Below, one piece after another: positions 34,421 through 44,950 of a stretch of DNA of 64,000 bases (position 1 is its first letter; every line of letters starts with the position of its first letter). The DNA is taken from NCBI RefSeq assembly GCF_963924675.1, contig NC_089234.1, positions 62,717,588 to 62,781,587 on the forward strand. Reading direction: 5' to 3'. The stretch comes from Phocoena phocoena (lineage: Eukaryota > Chordata > Mammalia > Artiodactyla > Phocoenidae). A model generated the notes under the pieces. The model did not search any database and was not told the origin of the DNA. It saw only the letters and a program-made list of their open reading frames with translations. Position numbers and translations under genes: made by a program.

Positions 34421-34630
34421 GAGTGGTTAAGAACAGTTACTTCAGAATCACAGAGACATTAGTTCAAAGCCTGGTACTGCCACTAACTAGTGGGTTTCAA
34501 TTATACCCCTTTGCCTCCCTAAGGCCCCTTTTCCTCACCTGTAGGGTTGGGACGATAAGTAGTAGCCACTTAATTGGGCTGATTAAGTGTGCTTTGCTTT
34601 TAGTGCACCTTAAGCTGCCATAAATGGTAA
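34421..34630 (+). repeat. MIR SINE fragment
   Basis: MIR-like from 'agagtggttaagaacagtta' through 'ttcaaagcctggtactgcca' and 'ttttcctcacctgtagggtt'. Diverged. Confidence 0.75.
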
Positions 34631-34829
34631 CCATTATTAACATCTTCATTTGTCTCAAATTCTTCTCATTCTCCCAGGATTTTTGGGGGTGGAGGAGGTT
34701 GCTTTTGTATGAATTTGAATCTCCTGTGCAGTGCAAGCTGGCACAAAGGCCAAGGGCCACCCACCCCTTCCCGGTGACCCTCCCCAGCTGTGATCTACCT
34801 TTCCCATGCTCCAGGATTATACATCCAGA

Positions 34830-35500
34830 TGTCACTTGGGCACCCCAAATGAGACATGTTCAAAATGGAATTACTCTCCCCTAACTCCAAACTAATGCTG
34901 CCTCTTGTACCTGATCTCACTAACTAGCATCACCCAGTCATCCGTACTGGAAATCTAGGGTTCATCTTGATTCTTCTCTCTTACTACCCACAACCGATTA
35001 ACCCTTAAGACCTGCTGATTTGTCCTTCCCACTATTTCTTGAACCTGGCCTCTCCTTTACCTCCTTATGATGACGTCTCTAGTTCAGGCTCTCAACTTTC
35101 ACATGGAGAGACTGCCCAACTGATTTCTCTACCTTTTTTTGTGTGTGTGTGGTACGCAGGCCTCTCACTGCTGTGGCCTCTCCCGTTGCGGAGCACAGGC
35201 TCCGGACACGCAGGCTCAGCGGCCATGGCTCACGGGCCCAGCTGCTCCGCGGCAGGTGGGATCTTCCCGGACCGGGGCATGAACCTGTGTCCCCTGCATC
35301 GGCAGGCAGACTCTCAACCACTGCACCACCAGGGAAGCCCCCTGATTTTTCTACCTTTAATCTCAATACTTGTCCCTATACCCTCCATGCTGCAGCCACA
35401 GAAACATGCAAATATAACACTGTCACTCTCCTGTTTAAAATCTTCAAATGGTTCCAATCATCCCTGGGATAAAGCTCACGTTCCAATAGAGAAGGATGTT
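34830..35500 (+). mobile_element. L2 fragment, interrupted by a SINE
   Basis: L2 ORF2 C-terminal/3' region: 'tctagggttcatcttgattc', 'cttaagacctgctgatttgt', then after the SINE 'gtcactctcctgtttaaaat', 'cttcaaatggttccaatcat' and 'gggataaagctcacgttcc'. The two halves join cleanly across the SINE. Confidence 0.8.
35120..35358 (-). mobile_element. CHR-2-type cetacean SINE, antisense, with target-site duplication
   Basis: Reverse-oriented full copy with T-rich tail on the left (partly converted to a (GT)n run) and head gccaccagggaagccc-type end on the right. It is flanked by 17-bp direct repeats, ctgatttctctaccttt (35120-35136) and ctgatttttctaccttt (35342-35358), with one change. Confidence 0.95.
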
Positions 35501-35514
35501 GTAATGTGAGCTTT

Positions 35515-35650
35515 GATGTGATATGGATCTGGGTTCAATTCCCATCTGGTTCACTAATTATCAGTATGACTCATGAACAAGTTCCTTAGCCTTTCCCTCA
35601 ATCTCTTCATCTGTAAAGCAGGGATAATAATATTACCTTTTGGAGTTTAG
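35515..35650 (+). repeat. MIR SINE fragment
   Basis: 'atctgggttcaattcccatc', 'aacaagttccttagcctttc', 'tcttcatctgtaaagcaggg', 'ataataatattacc'. Confidence 0.8.
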
Positions 35651-36090
35651 ATTAAAGTAAACCCAGGCTGCAATAACAGACTCACCAATAATTCATTCTG
35701 AGGTGAGCGTTCCATGTGAGTGGATAACTCTGCTCTGTGGCATCACTCAGGGACCCACACTCCTTCCATCTTCTTCCTCCCCCAGCTCCTAGGTCCCTGC
35801 CATCCACATGATTGAGGCTCATTGCCATGGGTCCCAGCCAGTGGGAAGGGGAAATAAGTCATGGAGGAGCCTCACCCACAGTCTTAAAGTTTAGACTCAG
35901 AAGTAGCATGTTTCACTTCTGCTAACACTCCACTGGGAGTACATGATCGTATCCCCTCAACCTAACTGGAAGAGGGGCTATGTGCCTAGGAAGAAGTGAA
36001 GAATGGGTTCTGGCAGGTGATGAGCAGTCTTCACCACAGGACTGTTGTCAGGATTACATTGGATTATATGTGCTAATATTTGCTTTTATC
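35651..36090. repeat. Unassigned old-repeat-like DNA
   Basis: Reads like a decayed dispersed element ('aacccaggctgcaataacag', 'gtcccagccagtgggaaggg'), but no family can be named. No gene. Confidence 0.35.
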
Positions 36091-36545
36091 ATCGCGAATC
36101 ACTCAGGCTTATGACCAGAGTCCTGCTGCAACAGCCTTTCTTTCATAATGTCTTGCTTGTCTTGGCATTTACCCTCAGAAATGCTGACCTGCTTGAAGTC
36201 TTACCCTTAAACACAGTCAGTACCACTTCCATGCTTTTTTCCCACACTGCTGTCCCTGCCCAAACCCTCATTTCCCCGTCCCCAAATCTCCAACGTGGAT
36301 ATCACCTCTTCTCAGAATCTTTCTCTGAACTATTCCTCCCTCCTTGCTCCTGCTGCCATAATATCCTGTGCATAAGAATATCCTTGCACTTTCCAGGTAG
36401 CATTTGTGATTATCTGTTTGCTATTTGTGCCCTCCACTGGCAAAAGGAAGTGTCCTTCCTGTCTCCAGTGAGTACCCATTCTCAACCATATGCCACATGT
36501 TTTTAGAATGAATTAGAGTAAGTGAATTGACTGACTGAATGAAAG
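36091..36545 (+). repeat. L2-like 3' fragment
   Basis: Pyrimidine-rich ORF2-like sequence, then 'ccaggtagcatttgtgatta' and 'gccctccactggcaaaagga', the degraded 3' UTR of L2. Moderate certainty. Confidence 0.5.
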
Positions 36546-37244
36546 GTATTTCAATTATAGGTTAGAAATTTCTATCCTTCCCCCGACTGGCTGCTGTATA
36601 AAGGTCAATGAATATTCATTGAATAAGTGAATGAATAAATTAATAAATTATACAGAGACCCATTACCCTTCCTGCATCATACCCTCCTCGGCATCAAAAT
36701 AGCCTGTCTTTGGCTGCCAATGGGTTTATTTTAGAAGATGCCCCAACTGATTTGGTGAGACTGGGTTATCACAAGAGTATCGTTGTTTCTGAGATCACCA
36801 GTAACAATTCCAATAGTCAGGTGTGGGTGATCCCTCCTAAGATAGTCCATTAGAGCATGAAGCTTGGCATCTATCTCAACTCCAGCACTTCCTAATTCTA
36901 TCACATGAGCAAGTTACATAGCCTCTCCAAGCCTCCATATATAAAAATTTCTCCAAATATCAACATGAAGAAAACCACACCTACCTCATAGGGTTTTATG
37001 AGGATTCAGATGAGATGACAGGTATGTCCATACACTTCATGTGCCTGCCTGCAATTTAAAGCAGACCTCATTATAATTCCCACCCCATCTCCATCTTAAG
37101 CCTACAGAAGGCTAGCTAAGAAGGCAGAGACCAGGACTGACTTTCCCATATTAACCGGGGAGAGTTTATATGACTTGCCCAAGCCTGTTAATTATGGAGA
37201 CAAACTGATGCTCCTGCTGTCCTAACATCATCACCGGCTATAGT
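36546..37244. other. Intergenic with MIR piece
   Basis: A MIR-like piece is visible at 36850-37060 ('cacatgagcaagttacatag', 'cctctccaagcctccatata', 'tcatagggttttatgagga'), and a second antisense trace at 37070-37200. No gene. Confidence 0.55.
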
Positions 37245-37850
37245 ACCTCTGTCCTACTAGTTATCTATTGCTGCATAACAAATTACAAAAAAACTCTATT
37301 ACTTAAAACAAGAAACATTTATTTTGTGGGTCTTCTCTAGGTGAGGAATCCAGGCATAGCTTAGGTAGGCATCCCCAACTCAAAGTGTCCCATGAGGCTG
37401 CAGTCAGGGTGTCAGCCAAGAATGTAGTCTTACCTGTTGGATTCGCTGGGGCCGGATCCACTTCCAAGCTCACTCATGTGGCTGTTAGCAGGACTCAATT
37501 CCCCGAGAGCCATTGGACTGAAGGCCTCAGTTCCTCAGTGGCTTTAGACCAGAAGCTTTCCTCAGTTCCTTGCCACGTGGCCCTCTCCATAGGGTAGCTC
37601 ACAACATGGAAACTGGCTTCCTTCAACACAAACAAACAAGAGGTAGAGGGACACCCAAGACGGAAGCCACAGTCTTTTTGTAATCTAATCTCACAAGTGA
37701 CATCTCATCCCTCTGCCACATTCTATTCAGTAGAAGTGACTAAATCCAGGCCACAGCCAAGGTGAGCGGATTGCACAAGGGCACGAATACCAGGAAGCAT
37801 GGATCATTGGGGTCCATCTTAGAGGCTGCCCATCACAGCGGCAGTAGCAG
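37245..37850. repeat. Dispersed old repeat, family not assigned
   Basis: Starts 'gttatctattgctgcataac', continues 'aaaacaagaaacatttattt' and later 'ttgccacgtggccctctcca' and 'tctgccacattctattcagt'. This is the layout of a very common mammalian element whose name I cannot fix. Decayed, no coding potential. Confidence 0.6.
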
Positions 37851-37885
37851 AGTATTTGCTGCCTGCCTTCTACACCCTAGAGACA

Positions 37886-37937
37886 GACAGACAAACACAC
37901 ATGTGCACACACATGTGTGTACTCACACACATATACC
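37886..37937. repeat. (CA)/(TG)-rich simple repeat
   Basis: Imperfect alternating CA and TG runs. Confidence 0.75.
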
Positions 37938-38149
37938 TCCCTAGGACCAAATATATCAAAGTTCAAAAGAAGAAAGCCTAGGTGATTTGACTCCTGGGGC
38001 TAAAGCAAATGTCTCTCTGTAGCCCGGTGCTGGGTCTGTTTCCAAGAAGGGCCCAGGAGGGGCACCATTAAGTGAGCACTGGAGCTACCCCAGCTGATCT
38101 CTGACATCCGTTTACTGCTTTCACAGGCCTTCCCACCCCCACTCTCGGA

Positions 38150-38480
38150 GGCAGAGATTTAGGACGTCTGGAGCCTGGACACCGTACCCACTGAAGGGAA
38201 ATTTACTGCCTCTAGAGAACCAGAGCCTGACTTGGGGTCTTGAATGCATCTTTTTCCCCTTTGCCTCTGCTTTATTAGGTTAATCATTGCTTGAATCGGT
38301 TGCCATGGTTTGGGCAAACCCATGGTGACTCTATAATGAAGCCTGAAAGACTTGGACCCCATTTATCATCCCCAGTGTTTGGGAGGCCCAGAGTCTCATT
38401 TGCCTCCCCCAGGGTCTGAGCACCACCATTCTGCCTGGGGCCCCTATGCTCCTTTTGAACGAGGAATAAACATGTGGTGA
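38150..38480. promoter_or_regulatory. Candidate enhancer about 10 kb downstream of NEUROG3
   Basis: Repeat-free. Contains an HNF1-like site GGTTAATCATTGC (38278-38290; consensus GGTTAATNATTAAC). Next comes GTTGCCATGG (38299-38308), a perfect left half of an RFX X-box, which opens a near-palindrome from CCATGG (38303-38308) to CCATGG (38320-38325) with the inner inverted repeat GGTTTG-GG-CAAACC. HNF1B acts upstream of NEUROG3, and RFX3/RFX6 are islet regulators. A role is inferred from motifs only. Confidence 0.45.
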
Positions 38481-38537
38481 CTTGGAAGAGAAGAGGAGAC
38501 CTACACAGGTGGAGTGAGCAGGGCATTGCACATTCCC

Positions 38538-38539
38538 CA

Positions 38540-38575
<36 letters not shown>

Positions 38576-38581
38576 ACACAC
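38538..38581. repeat. (CA)n microsatellite
   Basis: About 20 CA units with one TA interruption. Confidence 0.95.
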
Positions 38582-38899
38582 TTATATTTTCCACTCTAGG
38601 AGTCCAGACACAGACCAAACACACAGGCAGCTCTGCCACAATTCTTCTTTCTGGAAAGTGAGAGGCAGAGAATGATGTTCAGTTAGAAGGGATCCATGGC
38701 TGTCCTTAGAAACAGGGGAGCTTGTGTCTCAGCAGACCCAGATTCCACACCCCTTAATCCACGGGCACAAATTAAGCAGCGCTGCAGTCCTGCAATGAGG
38801 TGGAAACAGATGGGGCAAGGCCCAGTGGGAAAACGGAGGCATACAGATGTTCAGCAACATGTTCACGGTCACCTAGTGATGGTGTGGCCAAGGTAGAAC
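38582..38899. other. Intergenic, nothing certain
   Basis: An antisense MIR trace lies at about 38800-38900 ('cggaggcatacagatgttca', 'ggtcacctagtgatggtgtg'). No gene. Confidence 0.45.
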
Positions 38900-39115
38900 C
38901 CAGAACCAGTAAAATGTATTTTGAAAAAAATCACAGATAGAGGTGCATAGTGAATTCTCATGTATCCATCACCCAAATTCAACAATTATCAACACAGAGG
39001 CAATTGTTTTTCACCCACATACCTACCCACTTCCCCCAGCACTACCTCTGTTGGATTATTTTGAAGCAAATCCAAGACATCATACAATTTCAACCACAAA
39101 TCCTTCCCCAGTTTC
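38900..39115 (+). repeat. Old L1-type 3' UTR-like repeat, copy 1
   Basis: 'catgtatccatcacccaaat', 'tcaacaattatcaacacaga', 'ttattttgaagcaaatccaa'. The same repeat recurs at 40500-40790. It resembles the 3' end of an old L1 subfamily; name uncertain. Confidence 0.5.
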
Positions 39116-39164
39116 AGGGGTTTTTGGGGTTTGTCTGTTTGTTTGTTTTTTGCATCATAGAGCA

Positions 39165-39395
39165 TAGCAGCTGAGAGCTGCTCTGAAGACAGACACTCTG
39201 GGTTCAAATCCCAGATCTGCCCCTTCCCAGCGGTGTGACCTTCAGCCAGTAACCTAATGTCTCTGAGCCTCAGTTTCCTCAACTATAAAAGGATACAGTG
39301 ATACTTCAGAGGGTAATTGTCAGAATTAAATGAAATTTTACAAGACAAGTGCTCAGCATCTGTGCCAGGGGCAGAGTAAATGGAGGCTTTTATTG
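39165..39395 (+). repeat. MIR SINE, well preserved
   Basis: Nearly full: 'agctgctctgaagacagaca', 'tctgggttcaaatcccagat', 'gagcctcagtttcctcaact', 'ggtaattgtcagaattaaat'. Confidence 0.9.
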
Positions 39396-40264
39396 TTTCC
39401 ATTTTTGCTACCACTGTACCATCAGCAATGGCTGTAGTCTGGCAGCAAGTCAGCTCTTGGCCTCCAACATCCAGGTCTCTTGGTGCTGTCTCCTGGCATA
39501 GAGGCAAGTGGCTTGTCACTACTACTCTGTGCCTAGCACTGCACTATGAGAACACAGACCTCAGCAGTGAGCTTGGTGTCAGGTGCTGACGGCCCCCAGC
39601 CTCTACCACTCACAACCCTGCTCAGCTCTGCACTATGGACCCCCAGATCAGCAAGACCAGGACCCCCTTCTCTTCTCCTTGCATCTTTAGGCCTTCTGAC
39701 CTCTTTCCTGATGGTCCCACTTGTGAGCAGGTGTCAATATACCTGCCTTAAGGTTGCATGTATATGTGTGTGCGTGCATGTGCCCATGCTTCTGTGTGTG
39801 CATGTACATGCGTGTCTGAGTGTGTGCTGTCCCTCTGTGTGAACTAGCATATTCTCATGTCTCCATGTGCTCAGCTTTTGAGAGAGACCCCAGATGGAGA
39901 CTAAAACCTGCCCTCTTGCAGTTCACATTTGACTGACAGAGACCAGAGTCAAACTGGTCAAACAAAGGCATGACGGCACAAGCATGGTACTGAGACCTCC
40001 TGGAGGAAGCAGGGAGAAACTAAGGTCTACCAAACACATAAGATTGGGAACAGAAGAGAGGGGCAGGAAGGGGGCTCCATGGAAGCCGAGGGTGGGGGAA
40101 GGGAGCCAGCCTACTGAGGTTTGTTGTATAGAGGAGGCCTGGGTCCTAATAGCTGACCTCTTCAAAAAAGGTTATTCCAGGAAATCACCCACACCCCCAG
40201 GATCAAAGCTCCAAAGAGTTCTCTTGGGCGGGAAGGGCCCCCCAAATTTCCCTTTTTCTGGATG
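39396..40264. other. Intergenic with (TG)-rich stretch
   Basis: No gene. An imperfect (TG)n/(GTGCATG) stretch lies at 39755-39840. Other sequence unassigned. Confidence 0.45.
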
Positions 40265-40495
40265 GCAACTAATTTTTATTGAGTGTTTACTATGTCTAAG
40301 CAGAGTTCTAGTGCTTTCTGTTAATCTATGAGATCAGAATTATTATTCCCATTTTACAAATGATGAACTTGAGGCTGAGAGCAATTAACATGTTACACGT
40401 TACCCAGTGAGAGGTGGAGTTGGATTGAACTCAGGCTCCTTTGCCCTGGAGGCAGTAGACCTAACCATGGCTACACTGTACCACTGCCATGCTCT
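40265..40495 (-). repeat. MIR SINE, antisense
   Basis: 'tttattgagtgtttactatg', 'attattcccattttacaaat', 'gaacttgaggctgagagcaa', 'gaactcaggctcctttgccc'. Confidence 0.88.
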
Positions 40496-40795
40496 ACTTT
40501 TCCTCTTTTTAAGTTCTGGTTTTGGACATTTTCAAACATGCATAAACTAGAATAGAATCCCGTGTACTCATGGACCATCACTCTGCTTCCGCAACCATTA
40601 AGTCATGGTCAACCTTGTTTCATCTATTCACCCCGCCCCTGTCTGCCCCAATCCTGCACACACACTTCTATATTTATTTGTGTGGAATTTTTAAAAACAC
40701 ATCCCAGATATTGATCATCCCACTTGTAAAGACTTCAGTGTCCATTTCTAGGTGATAGAACATTAAAAAAAAAAAAAAAGCCATTTTTTATACTT
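40496..40795 (+). repeat. Old L1-type 3' UTR-like repeat, copy 2
   Basis: 'cgtgtactcatggaccatca', 'ggtcaaccttgtttcatcta', 'aaacacatcccagatattga', then an A-run at 40766-40780. Same family as 38900-39115. Confidence 0.5.
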
Positions 40796-41213
40796 AATAA
40801 AATTAACAGTTCTATAATATGATCTAATAGCTAGTCATATTCAAACACTTCCAATCAACTCTTTTTAAAATGTGCAAAGAATCTCCATCTTAGAATCTCC
40901 TCTCTCCCAGCTGAGCAGGTGAGCCAGGCGGCCAGCTGGAGGCCAGGACCAAGGCCAAGACCAAGACCAGGCTAGCCTTGACTCCCTGGCTTAGTGGGAC
41001 TGGCCTTGGGCAAGTCAGTTTCCTCCCCGCCCCACCAGTCTCACCCCAAAGTTTGGTGACCAGTCATTCTGGTTTGTCCAGGACTTTCCCAGTTTTAGTA
41101 CTAGAAGTCCTGTCCCCAGCAAATCCCGATGGTTGGTTACCCTACAAGGAACCAGGAACCTGTGTCCACCCCAGCCCTCCCTCCCCCTCCTAGCTCCAGT
41201 GTGGTGTCACCCA
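40796..41213. other. Intergenic, nothing recognised
   Basis: No gene or clear repeat. A short imperfect (ggccaagaccaagacc) repeat lies near 40945-40970. Confidence 0.4.
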
Positions 41214-41570
41214 CTGAGAGCAAGGGGAGCCTGCCACTGAATTTCAAGGGCCCTCGAAATAATAAATAATTTACCGAAAGCTTTGAGGGGCCCAGGCATG
41301 CCTGGCTTCAGGAAGAAGAAGGCCCAAGGCCCCCCCAGCCGCCAGCAGAGAATCAGGATCTTTTCACACCCAGGGGGCCAAATTCAGCAGTCTCCTCCCT
41401 CCGTCTTTTTCCCCTCTCCAGATCTAATGACAATCCAAAGAGTTCCTGATAGGGTTTTAAAAGATGCTCTTCATTCACTATCCACCAAGCATGAAAATCT
41501 AGCTCGTTTGTCTCCATTCTTTGCCCTAAAGGCCTGGCCGGCCTCGGGCCTGCAGCCTCAAACTTGTCAC
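41214..41570. promoter_or_regulatory. Candidate conserved non-coding element about 13 kb downstream of NEUROG3
   Basis: Repeat-free block of balanced composition with A/T-rich homeodomain-like motifs (aataataaataatttacc; tctaatgacaatccaaagag, combining TAATGA and a SOX-like ACAAT) and a non-decayed tract gttttaaaagatgctcttca. No open frame with a domain. Looks like a developmental enhancer; unverified. Confidence 0.4.
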
Positions 41571-41900
41571 TCACTTTTCACTTCCTTTTGTTGGATTCGC
41601 CTTTATTTCATTCTTCTGTCTCCTCTGTGCACCCTCCTCTCCCCCTCCTCACTCCATCCCTGTCCTTCCCCTCCGCCCTCCCCCAGCACTCCCCAGTTCC
41701 TCCATCCACACACAAAAAGCAACAGATCAGTCTGGGAATTTCTTTACAGTCCCCATGTCCCCTGCCCCCATCCCGGCCTCTTCTCATTGCTTTTAAAGAG
41801 TGGGAGCAAAAAGCTAGCAGCAACTGAAAAAGGACTTGGGATCCAGGAACAGAACTGCCTCTTGCTCTGGCTGGCAACGGCCTCATGGACCCCTGAGTCC
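41571..41900. other. Pyrimidine-rich intergenic DNA
   Basis: C/T-rich tract without gene or clear repeat. The long open frame over it (206 codons, 41283-41903) is low-complexity Pro/Ser/His and unconvincing. Confidence 0.45.
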
Positions 41901-42040
41901 TGAACTTTGGCTTCACAGCTGTGGAAACTGAAGCCCTGAAAGGGGAAGAGACTGGCTCAAGGTCACACGCAGAGTTAGTGGCAGGTCCGGGTCCGGAGCT
42001 GAGTGTCCCAGTTTCGCAGCCTAGACTCGCTACGCAGAAT
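41901..42040 (-). repeat. MIR SINE fragment, antisense
   Basis: 'cagctgtggaaactgaagcc', 'ggctcaaggtcacacgcaga', 'gttagtggcaggtccgg'. Confidence 0.75.
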
Positions 42041-42074
42041 TGAGGCTACCCCTCCATGCCCACGGCACCGAGTT

Positions 42075-42235
42075 TATTCTCCTTTTATGTCTCAGCTGTC
42101 TGGCTAAGAGAGGGTCATAGCTCGAAGGCAGGGGCCATCGCAGTGTCCAGTTCATCGCAGTGTCCCTTGAACGCTTGGCATGTGGTAGGCATTCAGTGGT
42201 AATGTTTTCAATGAAACTGAACTGAACGAATGCAG
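42075..42235 (+). repeat. L2 3' end fragment
   Basis: 'gctcgaaggcaggggccatc', 'cttggcatgtggtaggcatt', 'cagtggtaatgttttcaatg'. This is the usual L2 3' terminus. Confidence 0.7.
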
Positions 42236-42749
42236 GGGCCAGGCTGCCCCCTACTCTCTGGATCTCTTATCAGCCACCTTCTGGGCTGTGGTTTTGTTGC
42301 CAGGCCCAGGGTGTTCCCTTCCCTGGGCCCAGGGAGCAGGGAGGATACATAAGAAAGAGGTGTATGTTTAGCAGTCAGACCCCTTCTAGCCATTTCCCCT
42401 TCTAGGAACAGTCAACACTGGCGGAAAGGAGAGAGGTGCTCTCACCCTTCTCCAGGGGCAGGACAAATAGGTTGGAATCCTCAAAGCCTCAAGCAGGGAG
42501 GGAGGTGGCAACAGGCATCTCACCAGGTCAACATGAAACAGGAAGCTAAGAGAGAAGGAGGAGGGGAAAGAGAAGCAGGCAGGTTTACAGGGGCTCTGGC
42601 TCCACCGGTCCTCAGTGCATGCCAGGCCCTGTGTGAGTTGTGTGAAAAGAGAGCCCCATGGGCCTCAGCAGGAGGGGCCAGTCAGACCCACAAGCCCAGC
42701 CCCAGCAGAGCAGAGCAAGGCTTCTCCTCTGTGACCTGGCCACACCTCC
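42236..42749. other. Intergenic, nothing recognised
   Basis: GC-rich unique DNA with no supported exon. Confidence 0.4.
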
Positions 42750-43015
42750 TCCTTGAGGCTCCACTCCTACAAACAGCACCACCACGAGCCACCCACCTCC
42801 CAAGCTAGAAACCTGGGTGCCAGCCTCACCCTGGCTCTGTTGATTCTGCCTCTGCAATGTCCGTGGAGCCGCCCTGGCTCTCCTTCAACTCTTGGCTACA
42901 CTATGGCAGAGGTCCCTGCCGGGAGACTTCTTGTCCCCTCTCCCTCTGGTCCAGCCCGCACGCCACAGCCTATCTTCCCACTGCAGCTCCTGTAGCTCCT
43001 CCGCACAGAGCTTTC
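42750..43015 (+). repeat. L2 fragment
   Basis: 'aagctagaaacctgggtgcc', 'agcctcaccctggctctgtt', matching the L2 ORF2 3' segment. Confidence 0.55.
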
Positions 43016-43039
43016 CACGGAGGCGAGAGAGCCACTTAA

Positions 43040-43210
43040 CTCTCTGTTGTAGTGGACAAGAACGCGGCTTAGGAGCTGGGCTGCCTGTACTTGGATGACA
43101 GATCTGCCACCTACAGCTTGGTGACCTTAGGCAAGCTCTTTAAGCCTCGATGCCATTTGTGAAATAGGAATAATGATAGTGCCTCTCTCATAGTATCTAC
43201 AGTATAATAC
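43040..43210 (+). repeat. MIR SINE fragment
   Basis: 'ttggatgacagatctgccac', 'ggtgaccttaggcaagctct', 'tgtgaaataggaataatgat'. Confidence 0.85.
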
Positions 43211-43285
43211 AATATCCAACTATACACCATATAGTATACACTATATATTGTATATAGTATACACTATATACAATATAATAACATA
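43205..43285. repeat. A/T-rich repeat with duplicated near-palindrome
   Basis: The 19-bp unit atatagtatacactatata occurs exactly twice (43229-43247 and 43252-43270). Each unit is nearly self-complementary, so the pair can fold as hairpins or cruciforms. Confidence 0.85.
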
Positions 43286-43497
43286 CAAAAGTAGGAGACT
43301 GCAAGAGATCATCAGTGAAGGTTAGCTGTGGCTACTGTCATGATTAGTGTCCTTCTGTACTTAAAAGTTTTTTATAATGTCCATATACTACTTTAATTAT
43401 TTTAAAAATTGACCCATCCTTTCTTGCTGACGGTATTATCAAATGCCTGAAAATGGTCAAACATCTTGGCCCAGTAATTCCTCCTAGAGAAATCATC
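43286..43497. other. Short intergenic spacer
   Basis: A/T-rich. Resembles decayed L1 3' sequence ('gcccagtaattcctcctaga') which seems to continue after the SINE at 43871. Confidence 0.4.
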
Positions 43498-43870
43498 AGA
43501 AATTGCATAAGGGACTTCCCTGGTGGCACAGTGGTTAAGAATCCGCCTGCCAATGCAGGGGACACTGGTTCGAGGCCTGGTCCAAGAAGATCCCACATGC
43601 CATGGAGCAACTAAGCCCGTGTGCCACAAGTACTGAGCCTGCGTTCTAGAGCCCGCGATCCACAACTACTGAGCCCGCATGACACAACTACTGAAGCCCG
43701 CGCACCTAGAGCCCGTGCTCCGCAACAAGAGAAGTCACCGCAGTGAGAAGCCCGCACACCACAACAAAGAGTAACCCCCACTCGCCGCAACTAGAGAAAG
43801 CCCGCGTGCAGCAATGAAGACCCAACGCAGCCAAAATAATTAATTAATTAATTTTAAAAAGAAATTGCAT
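43498..43870 (+). mobile_element. Long CHR-1-type SINE with target-site duplication
   Basis: About 340 bp. The tRNA-like head gggacttccctggtggcaca is followed by an extended body with reiterated 'ccacaactactgagcccgc' motifs, ending (AATT)n. Exact 11-bp flanking repeats agaaattgcat at 43498-43508 and 43860-43870. It is longer than the CHR-2 copies and belongs to a different subfamily. Confidence 0.93.
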
Positions 43871-44744
43871 GAAAATGTGTCAACAAAGGCATTCATAACA
43901 CCATCTTTTATAATGGCAAAAAATTAAGATGCAAAGGAAATGTTCTATCATAGAGAACAAATTATATTACTATATATTAGACAGATTATATTTCAAATTA
44001 CACATTACATTTAAATATTAGATTATTAGATATGTGTCTAAAATATCAAAAACAAAAGAAATGTTCAACCGCAGAAGACAGATTAGATTATTATATATTC
44101 TAATATATATTAGATTATTATATATATTCAGTGGGGTTACTATGCCCCATTGAAAATTGTGTTGTAAAATAATGCTTCTTAAAAGGGGAAATGTTTACAA
44201 TATATTGTTAAGTGAGAAAAACTGGAGTTTAAGCAAGACGGCAGGCAAGGCAACTTGCAAACTACTACAAAATATCTAGAGACCTGTGGCCTGTGGGGCC
44301 AGTTATCCAAGCTGAGTGGGATTGTGTGCAAAAGAAGAATAAGTGGGATCTAAGTTAGGAACTCTTCCTTTTGAGCGCATGAGCTTTTAGTCTTGGACTT
44401 GGTGCCATCAGGATGATGCCAGAGGAGATGGGAAGGAGGGCGGCCTCATCTAGTGGGGTCGGGGCAAAGACCTCATGGTAGCAGCTGGGGGCTCTCAGGA
44501 GTACAGACATCAGGCTGAACACAAACTTGTTGCGGTGGGCAGTGTCCAGCCTAAGGGCTTGTCAGAGGAGAGAGTTTCTAGAAGACTGAGGTGGCCCAAC
44601 CCCGGTTGGGGGAGGAGTCCCATGAGGCCACCTGGAGGAGGTGGAGCTTGAAGGAGGGAAGAACCTCACGACAAAGAGGCAATGGCAGACAGTGAAATGA
44701 GCATGGGATGTCAGCCCACACACCGGGTTCAAACATCAGCTGTG
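43871..44744. other. Intergenic, A/T-rich then unassigned
   Basis: The first 350 bp is A/T-rich, with repeated 'tagattattatatat' and a recurring 'aaagaaatgttc' motif ('gcaaaggaaatgttctatca' and 'aaaagaaatgttcaaccgca'), as in a decayed L1-derived segment with internal duplication. The remainder has no gene. Confidence 0.45.
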
Positions 44745-44950
44745 TCACTCTTAACAACTGGTAGATATCCTTCCATATATATATTACACAGGAAAAATGA
44801 TACTCTACTTTTGTCGAACTATGCTTACTTCACTTAATATATTACAAATATCTTTCAATCTCAGTGAAATACAGATCTACCTTGTTATTTGAATTGCTAG
44901 GTTAATTGCTTCCATTTTCTCATCTATAAAAAAGCTAGTATCTGACTTGC
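44745..44950 (-). repeat. Old L1 antisense fragment
   Basis: 'atatattacacaggaaaaat', 'aaatatctttcaatctcagt'. Similar in layout to the copy at 45650-46130. Confidence 0.5.

Noticed and set aside
38538..38581. Regular short repeats that might suggest a CRISPR-like array
   Set aside because: Plain dinucleotide microsatellites with no spacers, in an animal genome.
41283..41903. 206-codon open frame
   Set aside because: The second half is a pyrimidine-tract translation rich in Pro/Ser/His; no domain.
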